Part shown: positions 1-5,913 of the stretch, piece after piece | How positions within the stretch are numbered: position 1 is the stretch's first letter | Layout of the letters: every line of letters starts with the position of its first letter | Assembly (NCBI GenBank): GCA_003486645.1 | Contig: DNGI01000194.1 | Span: 1-7,921, forward strand | From: Cyanobacteria bacterium UBA11370 | GTDB lineage: Bacteria; Cyanobacteriota; Cyanobacteriia; Cyanobacteriales; Coleofasciculaceae | DNA length: 7,921 bases | Reading direction: 5' to 3' | Program-made: the position numbers and the translations under genes | Notes under the pieces: generated by a model | Databases searched by the model: none | Seen by the model: only the letters and a program-made list of their open reading frames with translations | What the model was told of the DNA's origin: nothing

Positions 1-3
1 GAT

Positions 4-23
4 GGGGAGAGGGGGGGAGGGGG
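4..23 (+). other. G-rich tract, potential G-quadruplex
   Basis: G runs at 4-7, 11-17 and 19-23 are separated by AGA and single A bases. They can be divided into four runs of at least three G with loops of 1-3 nt, which satisfies the usual G3N1-7 pattern. The tract lies about 70 bp beyond the rsmB stop codon, so rsmB transcripts that read through would carry the C-rich complement. Whether it folds or has a role is inference. G-rich low-complexity stretches are also common intergenic noise in cyanobacteria. Confidence 0.45.
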
Positions 24-65
24 TTTAAGTGTTTGTTTGTTAACTAGGGAAGCAAAAGAGCTTAC

Positions 66-79
66 CTCACAACTGTGAG
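66..79 (-). terminator. Weak hairpin after rsmB
   Basis: A perfect inverted repeat, CTCACA-AC-TGTGAG, lies 14 bp past the rsmB stop codon. Read on the rsmB strand it can fold as a 5-bp stem with a 4-nt loop. A short interrupted T stretch (CTCTTTTGC) follows several bases later. The stem is short and the U-tract poor, so terminator function is only tentative. Confidence 0.25.
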
Positions 80-92
80 AAATGCTATATTT

Positions 93-1448
93 TTACCAAT
101 TTTTCTTCAACCTTACCATAAAAAAGCCATCCATCTGATGTCGATGAGGCAAAACTTTGAGCCAGCCTTGGGATGTACAAAAGCCATTCAAAGATGAATT
201 AGAAGGAGGGGCTTCGATTTGCCAGTTAGGATGATTTAAAAGAAAAGACTCAATCACATTTTCATTTTCTTGGGGATGTAAGGTGCAGGTTGCATAAACT
301 AAAATACCTCCAGGTTTCACCCAAGTTGCGGATTGATTTAATAGTTCTTTTTGTAATCCTGAAAGTTCCTGTATGGTAGTTGGTGTGGTACGCCAGCGAA
401 TATCAGGACGGCGGTGAAGTGTCCCTAAACCAGAACAGGGAGCATCGAGTAATACTTTATCGGCAGAGTTAGTAAATTGGGGAATGTTACGGCTATCACC
501 TGTATAGATTTCAATGGATTTTAATTGCAGCCGTTCAGAATTTTCTTTGAGTTTTTTGAGGCGAGAAGCCGTTTTATCACAGGCAAATATTTTACCGCGA
601 TCGCCCATAATTTCTGCAATATGAGTCGTCTTTCCTCCGGGGGCAGCACAGGCATCAATTATTACATCATTCGGTTGCGGGTCAAGGAGATAACTAACTA
701 ATTGTGCGCTACTATCTTGAATAGTCCACCACCCTGCTTTGAAGCCTGGTAGCTGTTGAATAGTTCCACTACCGCCAGTTAATCGTAGGGCTTGGGGGAG
801 TTGGGGGAGACGGTGGACTTGAATACCCGCAGATTGCATGGCTATTTCAACGTTTTCAATTGATATTTGTAGGGGATTGATTCGTAGATCAATAGTTGGA
901 GATTGGTTAAACCATTCACAAAGCGCTTCTGTTTCTTCTATTCCTAACTGTTTGATCCACAGTTGAATAATCCAGTTTGGGAAGCTATATAAGATACCTA
1001 GGCGTTCGACGGTTTCTATCGGTAATTGTAAGGGTTCATTGGAGGGTAAATTTAATTTTAGGCGCTCATAGTGTCGTAATAAACCATTAGCGACACCTGC
1101 AAGTCCAGGAAATCCATTTTCTTTAGCCAGTTCAACGGTGGTATTAACGGCAGCAGAAGCGGGAATTCGTTGGTGATAGCGTAGCTGGTATAGGCCAAGA
1201 TGGAGAATTGTACGAAAATCGGGGGGTTGTTGGTGCGCTTTTTTCTTACCAAGTTGATCAATTAAAGCATCGAGAGTTCGTTCTCGTCTAACCGTTCCAT
1301 AGACTAATTCGGTGACAAGACGGCGATCAACATCCGGTAATTTAGTCGTTTGCAGTACGCGATCGAGGGCAATATCGGTGAAACTGCCCTTTCGGGAGAT
1401 GTCCCGGAGTGCAAGAAAGGCTATTTGGCGAGGGTTTTGTATCGACAT
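93..1448 (-). CDS. rsmB: 16S rRNA (cytosine-967-C5)-methyltransferase RsmB
   Basis: This 451-residue protein has the full RsmB (Fmu/Sun) architecture, close to the usual family length. Residues 1-135 form an N-terminal NusB-like helical RNA-binding domain, and the rest is a Rossmann-fold SAM-dependent RNA m5C methyltransferase. Visible motifs are the SAM-binding DACAAPGGK at 265-273, DAPCSGLG at 335-342 (motif IV, Cys338), and YATC at 385-388 (motif VI, Cys388). By homology the motif VI Cys is the catalytic nucleophile and the motif IV Cys helps release the product. The C-terminus ends in the typical DGFFMVRL. The family methylates C967 (E. coli numbering) of 16S rRNA in the cytoplasm. The ATG start gives the conserved N-terminus at once, although no strong Shine-Dalgarno sequence precedes it. 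The gene is divergent from the CxxC protein gene and has one internal HIP1 site (597). Nothing in it looks broken. Confidence 0.95.
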   Translation of the reverse strand: MSIQNPRQIAFLALRDISRKGSFTDIALDRVLQTTKLPDVDRRLVTELVYGTVRRERTLDALIDQLGKKKAHQQPPDFRTILHLGLYQLRYHQRIPASAAVNTTVELAKENGFPGLAGVANGLLRHYERLKLNLPSNEPLQLPIETVERLGILYSFPNWIIQLWIKQLGIEETEALCEWFNQSPTIDLRINPLQISIENVEIAMQSAGIQVHRLPQLPQALRLTGGSGTIQQLPGFKAGWWTIQDSSAQLVSYLLDPQPNDVIIDACAAPGGKTTHIAEIMGDRGKIFACDKTASRLKKLKENSERLQLKSIEIYTGDSRNIPQFTNSADKVLLDAPCSGLGTLHRRPDIRWRTTPTTIQELSGLQKELLNQSATWVKPGGILVYATCTLHPQENENVIESFLLNHPNWQIEAPPSNSSLNGFCTSQGWLKVLPHRHQMDGFFMVRLKKNW

Positions 1449-1475
1449 TAGAAAGATGTCTGAGTTTCTGTTTTA

Positions 1476-1643
1476 CTTACTACATTTTGGTTTAAAATAA
1501 AATTAATATGTAAATCCTTCGACTGAAATCGATATCAAGGTAGAGCAACAAAAAGACTCTCGGATGGTCGAGCCATAGACGAGGGATAATCAAAGGGATT
1601 GAGATAGCACAACCCTTAATAATTAAACACTAAATGTAGTAAG
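1476..1643. promoter_or_regulatory. 12-bp inverted repeat spanning a divergent intergenic region
   Basis: CTTACTACATTT at 1476-1487 and its exact reverse complement AAATGTAGTAAG at 1632-1643 sit at opposite ends of the region between rsmB and the CxxC gene. On the coding strand of each gene the element reads AAATGTAGTAAG and ends 27 bp (rsmB) or 56 bp (CxxC gene) before the start codon. This mirror placement suggests a shared regulatory motif or matched promoter elements, with TAGTAA as a possible poor -10. No convincing -35 box was found for either gene. The identity is seen; the function is inferred. Confidence 0.4.
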
Positions 1644-1699
1644 CTCTAGTCAAGATCAGAAAGGTAAAAGCAATCCCCTAATTTGAGAGAATGCCGCCC

Positions 1700-2002
1700 A
1701 TGAAAATTCAAATTGAAAGCAATGACTTCGAGGAAAAATGCTATTGTCACTTGTGTGGGAATACGTTTTTTCCAATTGCCGTTGTCGCAAGAGCTTACAA
1801 GGAATCTGGCGAATATTTAACGGATGTTTGCCCAGAATGTATTGCTACGGGTTCAGAGGGAATTAGTTTGAGGATGCGTCAGCGTGCGGACTCTTTGAGA
1901 ACTGTAGCAACTGAATTAGAGCGACTTGCAAGGACGGAAATCGACTCACCCAGTCTGGCTCAATTGAATGTTGCTAATCAATTAGAGAAGGCTTTACGCT
2001 GA
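1700..2002 (+). CDS. Small double-CxxC (zinc-ribbon-like) hypothetical protein
   Basis: I do not recognise a characterised family. The protein is 100 residues from the ATG at 1700. An alternative ATG at 1691 adds three residues, but the GAGAGA at 1685-1690 abuts that codon and lies a normal 9 nt before 1700. Two CxxC pairs, C16-H-L-C19 and C44-P-E-C47, are about 25 residues apart and typical of a small zinc ribbon. They flank a hydrophobic strand-like stretch (TFFPIAVVARAY). Residues 55-100 are Arg/Glu/Leu-rich and predicted helical. There is no signal peptide or membrane segment, so a cytoplasmic nucleic-acid- or protein-binding adaptor is plausible but unproven. It stands alone, divergent from rsmB and convergent with the ATPase gene. 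Codon use looks ordinary, and the ordered Cys pairs argue for a genuine gene. Confidence 0.75.
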   Translation: MKIQIESNDFEEKCYCHLCGNTFFPIAVVARAYKESGEYLTDVCPECIATGSEGISLRMRQRADSLRTVATELERLARTEIDSPSLAQLNVANQLEKALR

Positions 2003-2028
2003 GTTTTTATTGTCTCAAGCTTGATATC

Positions 2029-2056
2029 AAAGGTGGTAAATTTACTGCCCACTTTT
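2029..2056 (+). terminator. Possible terminator of the CxxC gene
   Basis: About 26 bp past the stop codon, AAAG(G)TGG at 2029-2036 can pair with CCACTTT at 2049-2055, leaving one bulged G. The perfect palindrome GTAAATTTAC lies inside. The stem is followed by T-rich sequence (TTTTAATTTTA). It resembles an intrinsic terminator, but the bulge and interrupted U-tract weaken the call. Confidence 0.35.
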
Positions 2057-2089
2057 AATTTTACGATTTTAGTCGTGAGATTAGAATTC

Positions 2090-2116
2090 GCTCTTGTATT
2101 TGTAAGAATTAAGAGC
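2090..2116. repeat. Inverted repeat in the convergent gap before the ATPase gene 3' end
   Basis: GCTCTT at 2090-2095 pairs perfectly with AAGAGC at 2111-2116 across a 15-nt loop. It lies in the 283-bp gap between two convergent genes, where terminators are expected, but neither strand shows a clean U-tract after it. The rest of the gap (2117-2285) is AT-rich and shows no ORF or RNA gene that I can support. Confidence 0.25.
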
Positions 2117-2285
2117 AGTAGTTTATAGTCTTTCTCAAATGGGTGAGGACATTAATCTAAAATATTTTATAATTCACAAGGAAAATTAGAGAAATCTTTA
2201 CTAGTTCCTAACTTTCCTAAGCAAATTAAACGACGAAACCAATCAGACCCTTAAAAGATAGTTTTAGCCAACCTATCCTATGTGA

Positions 2286-4043
2286 TTAAAAACCCAAATC
2301 CGCCTTCCCCGCTTCCGCCGCTGCAAAGACTTCCTGATCCGGCATTTCATTCCAAGACATATCTCCAATCTCCCGATAGAAGTTTTCATCATAAGGACGA
2401 GTCCTTACTACCACAGGCATTGGTACGGCATGACCTAAAATTAAAGCTTGTTGTTTAGAATCCAACTTTGCTAATACCGATCGCAAACTTTGTCCCCCAG
2501 AAACTCCCGTAAAAATTGCCTCAATATCTTTATCATCATTCAGCAAAGCAGTAATTCGCGTACCAATTTGGGACATTACCTCATTATCAATTCCCGAAGG
2601 ACGCTGATCCACCACTAATAAGGTTACAAAATACTTCCGCATCTCACGGGCAATAATACCAAAAATCGTTTGACGAACCGTAGCTGAATCTAGAAAGCGG
2701 TGTGCTTCTTCGATAGTAATAACTAATGGCTGGGGGCGATCGCTCGGATTTTTCGACTGTAAAAACTTCTCCGCTTTCTGCACATATTTACTATGAATCC
2801 GACGAGTCATTACATTCGTTGCCAACATATAAGAAAGCATATTCGACTGAGAACCAAATTCCACGACTACGTGCTTCCCTGCATCTAGAGATTGTAATAT
2901 TTGATCGATATAATTATGAGGACAAGCACTCCGCATATATTTCAATTCTTCCAGACGCATAAGTTTGCGCTGCAATGCCATAATCGAAGACTTATTTCCT
3001 CGCTTTGTGTCGCAGAATTCCTGAATTTCTTCATTCGTCATATTCAGTAATTGGGTAATCCAGGGTTTACCAAACTCGTTACGCAGAATAATCGCATTTT
3101 CTAAACTTGCTTCAGAAAGATTTAACTCCCCTCGTACTAATGCAATATCTTCAACTTCAATCTGGTCATAACTTAGATAAAGTTCCTGTGCATCTCGAAT
3201 TCCTCGGCGTTTTGTAGATTCAGGATCAAGAGTATAAACTTGTACTTGGGATGGAAATAATTGCCGCAATCCTTTCACGGTACTGAATTGTTTTCCCTCA
3301 GAAACTGCTTCCCATCCATATTCAGAGTGCATATCAAAAATTAAATTAACTGCCGCTTGCTTACGGATAATTCCTGATAGCAATAACCGAGTTAGAAATG
3401 ATTTCCCTGTACCAGATTTACCAAATACACCGTTACTTCGCTCTACAAACCGATCCAAATCCAGACATATAGGCACTTCCATGTCAAGGGGTTGACCAAT
3501 GGCAAAATTCCTTCTTTGGGGGTCATCTTCCCAACCAAACACAGCACGGAAATCGCGTTCGCTGGCATCATAAACTTGAGAAAAATGGCTGGGAATTGTC
3601 TTAACCGGAAGCAATTCCATTTCCTCACTACTTTGAGTCTTAAAGGAGGCTAATTTACTTTTTTTTGATTCAGATGTGGAATTTTGATTCTCTTGCCCGG
3701 ATCTAAAATTTTGCGTCTCTAAATAAGGATTTCTTAGAGTTAAATCTTGGGGTGTAAACATCAGCATCGGGGTCAGATTCACTGTACCAAATGTGCCACT
3801 TCCGGCTAAAACTTCTCGTAAGAAATCATCATCGGGACTGGGAGGATTAGCAATAATTCGCTGACTAGATGTTCCTAAACAAACATCTGTAAGCATACAG
3901 AAAAAGCGCGATCGCACCCCTTGGACAACTAAAAACTTGCCAACTCGCATATCTTCTACAGAGACATCCGGGTGCAATCGGACTTCTAATCCTGATGAAA
4001 GAGAACCTTGAATGACTGAACCTAATGGTTTATCTAAATCCAT
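2286..4043 (-). CDS. HerA/FtsK-like (DUF87) P-loop ATPase
   Basis: This 585-residue protein belongs to the HerA-FtsK superfamily of hexameric DNA-pumping ATPases. An N-terminal beta-rich region (about 1-105) fits a HAS-type barrel. A polar Ser/Lys/Gln-rich linker covers about 110-140, and the ATPase core begins near 190. Walker A is GKSGTGKS at 208-215. Walker B is LVITIEEAH at 440-448, with the paired acids E445 and E446 that HerA proteins use. DQRPSG at 479-484 and GTRITALL at 494-501 match the sensor and arginine-finger region. There are no membrane segments, so it should act in the cytoplasm. Archaeal HerA works with the NurA nuclease in end resection, and bacterial relatives pair with Sir2 or nuclease partners in phage defence. 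No such partner is adjacent here, so a conserved cyanobacterial housekeeping role is at least as likely. The ATG gives MDLDKPLGSV; the ribosome binding site is weak. Confidence 0.85.
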   Translation of the reverse strand: MDLDKPLGSVIQGSLSSGLEVRLHPDVSVEDMRVGKFLVVQGVRSRFFCMLTDVCLGTSSQRIIANPPSPDDDFLREVLAGSGTFGTVNLTPMLMFTPQDLTLRNPYLETQNFRSGQENQNSTSESKKSKLASFKTQSSEEMELLPVKTIPSHFSQVYDASERDFRAVFGWEDDPQRRNFAIGQPLDMEVPICLDLDRFVERSNGVFGKSGTGKSFLTRLLLSGIIRKQAAVNLIFDMHSEYGWEAVSEGKQFSTVKGLRQLFPSQVQVYTLDPESTKRRGIRDAQELYLSYDQIEVEDIALVRGELNLSEASLENAIILRNEFGKPWITQLLNMTNEEIQEFCDTKRGNKSSIMALQRKLMRLEELKYMRSACPHNYIDQILQSLDAGKHVVVEFGSQSNMLSYMLATNVMTRRIHSKYVQKAEKFLQSKNPSDRPQPLVITIEEAHRFLDSATVRQTIFGIIAREMRKYFVTLLVVDQRPSGIDNEVMSQIGTRITALLNDDKDIEAIFTGVSGGQSLRSVLAKLDSKQQALILGHAVPMPVVVRTRPYDENFYREIGDMSWNEMPDQEVFAAAEAGKADLGF

Positions 4044-4094
4044 TACTGCAATTGCTCGATTCGTTGAATGGGATTAGCTTATGGGACTAATGGT

Positions 4095-4117
4095 GTAATG
4101 AAAAAATTGAACATTAC
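4095..4117. promoter_or_regulatory. Inverted repeat upstream of the ATPase gene
   Basis: GTAATG (4095-4100) and CATTAC (4112-4117) form a perfect 6-bp inverted repeat with an 11-nt A/T-rich spacer, about 50 bp upstream of the ATPase start codon. The position would suit an operator or a 5' UTR hairpin. No convincing -35/-10 pair was found, so function is speculative. Confidence 0.25.
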
Positions 4118-4157
4118 TCCTATTCATTGTAGGGGATTAAGGCTTACTTGGGAATTT

Positions 4158-4280
4158 TTAATCCATTTCCGGCTGAAAACTGAACTCCAAACCCAAACCT
4201 TCTCGACGACTCCGAAGATCGTAGTAAATAACGGCTTTTATAGCTTGCCAGAATGGCAATTCAGCAGTACGGCGATCGCT
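4158..4280 (-). pseudogene. Fragment resembling a RelE/ParE-family toxin
   Basis: One open frame from the codon at 4280 to the TAA at 4158-4160 encodes about 40 residues with no start codon of its own; a stop lies just upstream at 4281-4283. It contains AIKAVIYYDLRS followed by EGLGLEF. This strongly resembles the alanine/tyrosine-rich helix and the GLGLEF segment near the N-terminus of RelE/ParE toxins (A-x-x-YY-x-x-x-x-x-GLG-x-x-F). The remaining part of the toxin, with its core strands and basic C-terminal residues, is missing, so no active toxin can be made. The fragment overlaps the LIELAKQGN stub in another frame, and the homology seems to switch near 4260, as if a deletion had joined two genes. 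No antitoxin gene is adjacent. Family assignment is from memory of the pattern, not from a search. Confidence 0.5.
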
Positions 4281-4327
4281 TTAGCATTGCCTTGTTTAGC
4301 AAGTTCTATAAGGTTTTCGTCAGCCAT
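4238..4327 (-). pseudogene. Truncated N-terminus of a LIELAKQGN-type cyanobacterial protein
   Basis: An ATG at 4327, preceded on its strand by AAGGG 3 nt away, opens a 29-residue frame: MADENLIELAKQGNAKAIAVLLN, here with spaces implied after MADEN, followed by CHSGKL and a stop. The segment LIELAKQGNAKAIAVLLN matches the opening of a widespread group of cyanobacterial proteins (typically LIELAKQGNPKAIAALMN) that normally run for hundreds of residues. Homology stops after the Asn near 4259, where the toxin-like fragment begins in a different frame. It therefore looks like a stub left by a deletion or rearrangement. A HIP1 octamer (4272-4279) lies inside. It could still be translated as a microprotein, but I see no reason to assign it a function. 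Confidence 0.5.
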
Positions 4328-4456
4328 ATTCCCTTCTCTATTGCAATTGGTTCTGATTAACCATTACTCTACGTTAATTAGTTAATTCTACGCTAAACAG
4401 GGATTTTGTTATAAAATTTAACAGAATAAATGGACTCATCTTTCAGTGATTTCTGA

Positions 4457-4498
4457 TTTCACAGGTTAGACACAACCCAGACACAACTAATACATACA
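4457..4498 (+). promoter_or_regulatory. 11-bp-phased direct repeats upstream of the microprotein gene
   Basis: AGACACAAC occurs twice without mismatch, at 4468-4476 and 4479-4487, giving an 11-bp period (one helical turn). Weaker copies stay in register on both sides: CACA at 4460-4463 and CATA at 4493-4496. Tandem repeats of this period are the usual sites of OmpR/PhoB-type response regulators; cyanobacterial Pho boxes have an 11-bp period and HLR1 sites about 10 bp. The bases do not match either consensus well, so the regulator is unknown. The array ends 60 bp before the start codon. Confidence 0.45.
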
Positions 4499-4499
4499 C

Positions 4500-4518
4500 T
4501 ATTCCTACAGTAGGAATA
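4500..4518. promoter_or_regulatory. Perfect 8-bp palindrome in the microprotein leader
   Basis: TATTCCTA (4500-4507), then CAG, then TAGGAATA (4511-4518) form a perfect 8-bp inverted repeat with a 3-nt spacer. It immediately follows the phased repeats and lies 39 bp before the start codon. It could be an operator or a small hairpin near the mRNA 5' end. No T-tract follows, so it is not an intrinsic terminator. Confidence 0.45.
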
Positions 4519-4557
4519 CGGATTAGGGATGATATCGCTCCAGTCGGAGTAAAACTG

Positions 4558-4659
4558 ATGCTGATACCAATTTTATTCATCGAACTTTTACTAGTGAGTA
4601 TGCTAATGTTTTTTGGGGCAGTAGCGATCGCTTATCTGTTTCCTGAAAGTCGTCTTTAA
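4558..4659 (+). CDS. 33-residue single-pass membrane microprotein
   Basis: The ATG at 4558 is preceded by GGAG at 4546-4549 with an ideal 8-nt spacer and opens a 33-codon frame ending in TAA. The product starts MLIPILFIELLLVS and ends AYLFPESRL. Residues 2-28 are almost wholly hydrophobic, interrupted by Glu9, and the tail is short and polar, so a single transmembrane helix is predicted. Cyanobacteria encode many proteins of this size in photosystems I and II, the cytochrome b6f complex and NDH-1. The tail loosely recalls Psb30/Ycf12 or PsbT, but I see no diagnostic match and assign no symbol. Support comes from the good ribosome binding site, a HIP1 site within the frame (4624-4631), and the structured upstream region. 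It is a single gene facing away from the ATPase gene and convergent with the AI-2E family gene. Confidence 0.6.
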   Translation: MLIPILFIELLLVSMLMFFGAVAIAYLFPESRL

Positions 4660-4698
4660 AAAATAAACTTATTTGGGAAACAAAGGCTTTATGTAGCC

Positions 4699-4719
4699 AT
4701 TAATTATTAGTCATTAGTT
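4699..4719. repeat. Degenerate heptamer repeat
   Basis: Three imperfect tandem heptamers, ATTAATT, ATTAGTC and ATTAGTT, lie between the convergent microprotein and AI-2E family genes. This resembles the ATTAGTC-type short tandem repeats found between genes in many filamentous cyanobacteria. The remaining gap (4660-4772) holds only A/T-rich sequence, including matched A7 (4750-4756) and T7 (4768-4774) runs that flank TTAATGACCCG. Confidence 0.4.
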
Positions 4720-4772
4720 CACCACGCCCACAACAGGCAAGGTATGTACAAAAAAATTAATGACCCGTTTTT

Positions 4773-5837
4773 TTAATCTTCGCCTCGGGGATGAATTACA
4801 GTCCTTTTTGCAGTTCGCCAATCGTGAGCAATACTTTTAATACTTGCCGCTAAGGGCACGGCAATTAATAATCCCAGAATACCCAACAATTTTGCTCCCA
4901 CTAACAGAGCAACTAAAATCCATACTGGATTAAGTCCCGTAAATCCTCCTAACAGGCGAGGTGCGACTCCATTTTCAATAACTTGATCAATAAGAGTTGC
5001 GATCGCAAGTACCTTAACTCCTAGCCAAAAACTTTTCAATGAGGTTAACAAACTAACCAAACTGATACTAAAAGGTGCGCCAAAGGGAAATAACGTCATG
5101 ACCCCAACTATTAAACCAAATAATAAGCCAAAGGGTAACTTTAAAACCAAAAAGGCGACAGTCATGGAGAGTCCCATAACGGCTGCTAGAGTGGCTTGAC
5201 CGATAAAATAATTATGAAAATTTTGGCGTAATATTCCGCGTATTTGGATAGCATATTTAGAAGGAAACCACTCAAAAATTCCGTCCCAAAGTTTCTCTCC
5301 ATGCAAGAGTAAGTAGAACGTTAAAACCACCGTCAATACTACAGTTAAAACACTCCCAACAGTGTTGACAACTAAACCAAGAACCTGACCGCTAAGTGCT
5401 TGTAATTGACCTGAAAGACGTTCAGTGAGTTGATTCGCTAAACCATCAAGATTAATGGGTAACTTGCGAACTATCCGCGAGTCACTAAAGGCTTGAAGTT
5501 GTTCGCTACTCGACTCAATCCAACTCGGTAAGCCTAAGATCAGTTCATTGAATTGTGCGATCGCCATGGGTGCTAAAGTAAGCCCCAAAATCAGTAATAG
5601 AAATAAGGTCAGTAAAAATACTAAAAAAATAGCTACATTCCGTTGCACTCGGCATCGCCTTAGAAATTGAACGGGGTAGTCTAAAACAAACGCGAGTAAA
5701 ATCGCAGCAATAATAATCGTGAGCAGGGATTTAAAATACTCAAATGTTAGGATAAATAGCCAACTATTCAGAAAAATTAGAGGATAGGCTAATCCGACAA
5801 CTAACCAGCGAGGTAGTTTCTTGGTAAATTTCATCAT
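4773..5837 (-). CDS. AI-2E family (PerM/TqsA-like) membrane transporter
   Basis: The 354-residue product is an integral inner-membrane protein of the AI-2E/UPF0118 family (Pfam PF01594). Hydrophobic segments lie at about 12-31, 36-52, 67-93, 153-178, 213-232, 235-262, 268-283 and 303-330. A polar, amphipathic region (about 95-150) follows the third segment, as is usual in the family. Family hallmarks are FPFGAPF at 250-256 and the C-terminal block DQVIENGVAPRLLG (284-297), GLNPVWILVALLVGAKLLG (301-319) and AVPLAA (326-331). Members export or import small molecules, including autoinducer-2 for TqsA and Na+/H+ exchange for some relatives, but the substrate here cannot be read from sequence. Cyanobacterial genomes usually carry several copies. 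The gene starts with two ATG codons (5837 and 5834); either could be used. It is divergent from the nucleotidyltransferase pair. Confidence 0.9.
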   Translation of the reverse strand: MMKFTKKLPRWLVVGLAYPLIFLNSWLFILTFEYFKSLLTIIIAAILLAFVLDYPVQFLRRCRVQRNVAIFLVFLLTLFLLLILGLTLAPMAIAQFNELILGLPSWIESSSEQLQAFSDSRIVRKLPINLDGLANQLTERLSGQLQALSGQVLGLVVNTVGSVLTVVLTVVLTFYLLLHGEKLWDGIFEWFPSKYAIQIRGILRQNFHNYFIGQATLAAVMGLSMTVAFLVLKLPFGLLFGLIVGVMTLFPFGAPFSISLVSLLTSLKSFWLGVKVLAIATLIDQVIENGVAPRLLGGFTGLNPVWILVALLVGAKLLGILGLLIAVPLAASIKSIAHDWRTAKRTVIHPRGED

Positions 5838-5913
5838 GGTGACTCAACCTAGAGCTATTTTACCTTTAATTTTCATGGTATTGATAGACAATAGGCAGCT
5901 TTATAGGTGAATT

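Noticed and set aside
1058..1500. Short open frames overlapping rsmB in other frames
   Set aside because: They lie within or opposite a strongly conserved coding sequence and show no independent ribosome binding sites or protein motifs.
1449..1690. tRNA or small RNA gene in the rsmB / CxxC gene gap
   Set aside because: No cloverleaf, T-arm motif or strong hairpin plus U-tract was seen. Short complementary pieces (for example GGGATTG at 1595 and CAATCCC at 1671) are too far apart to support a structure.
4079..4114. 11-codon minus-strand ORF (MFNFFITPLVP) before the ATPase gene, preceded by AGGAG
   Set aside because: The AGGAG is only 2 nt from the ATG, too close for normal initiation, and the peptide has no regulatory features such as repeated codons.
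4068..4385. Plus-strand 105-codon open frame in the gap upstream of the ATPase gene
   Set aside because: The protein sequence is low in domain-like pattern, has no ribosome binding site, and lies opposite minus-strand relics that show recognisable protein families. It is probably a chance frame.
4529..4552. Seven-codon ORF (MISLQSE) ending at the ribosome binding site of the microprotein
   Set aside because: No properly spaced ribosome binding site, and too short to separate from chance.
4750..4774. A7/T7 arms as a bidirectional terminator between the convergent genes
   Set aside because: The potential stem contains only A-T pairs with no GC base and an 11-nt loop, and part of the T run is the stop codon of the AI-2E family gene. 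It is too weak to call.
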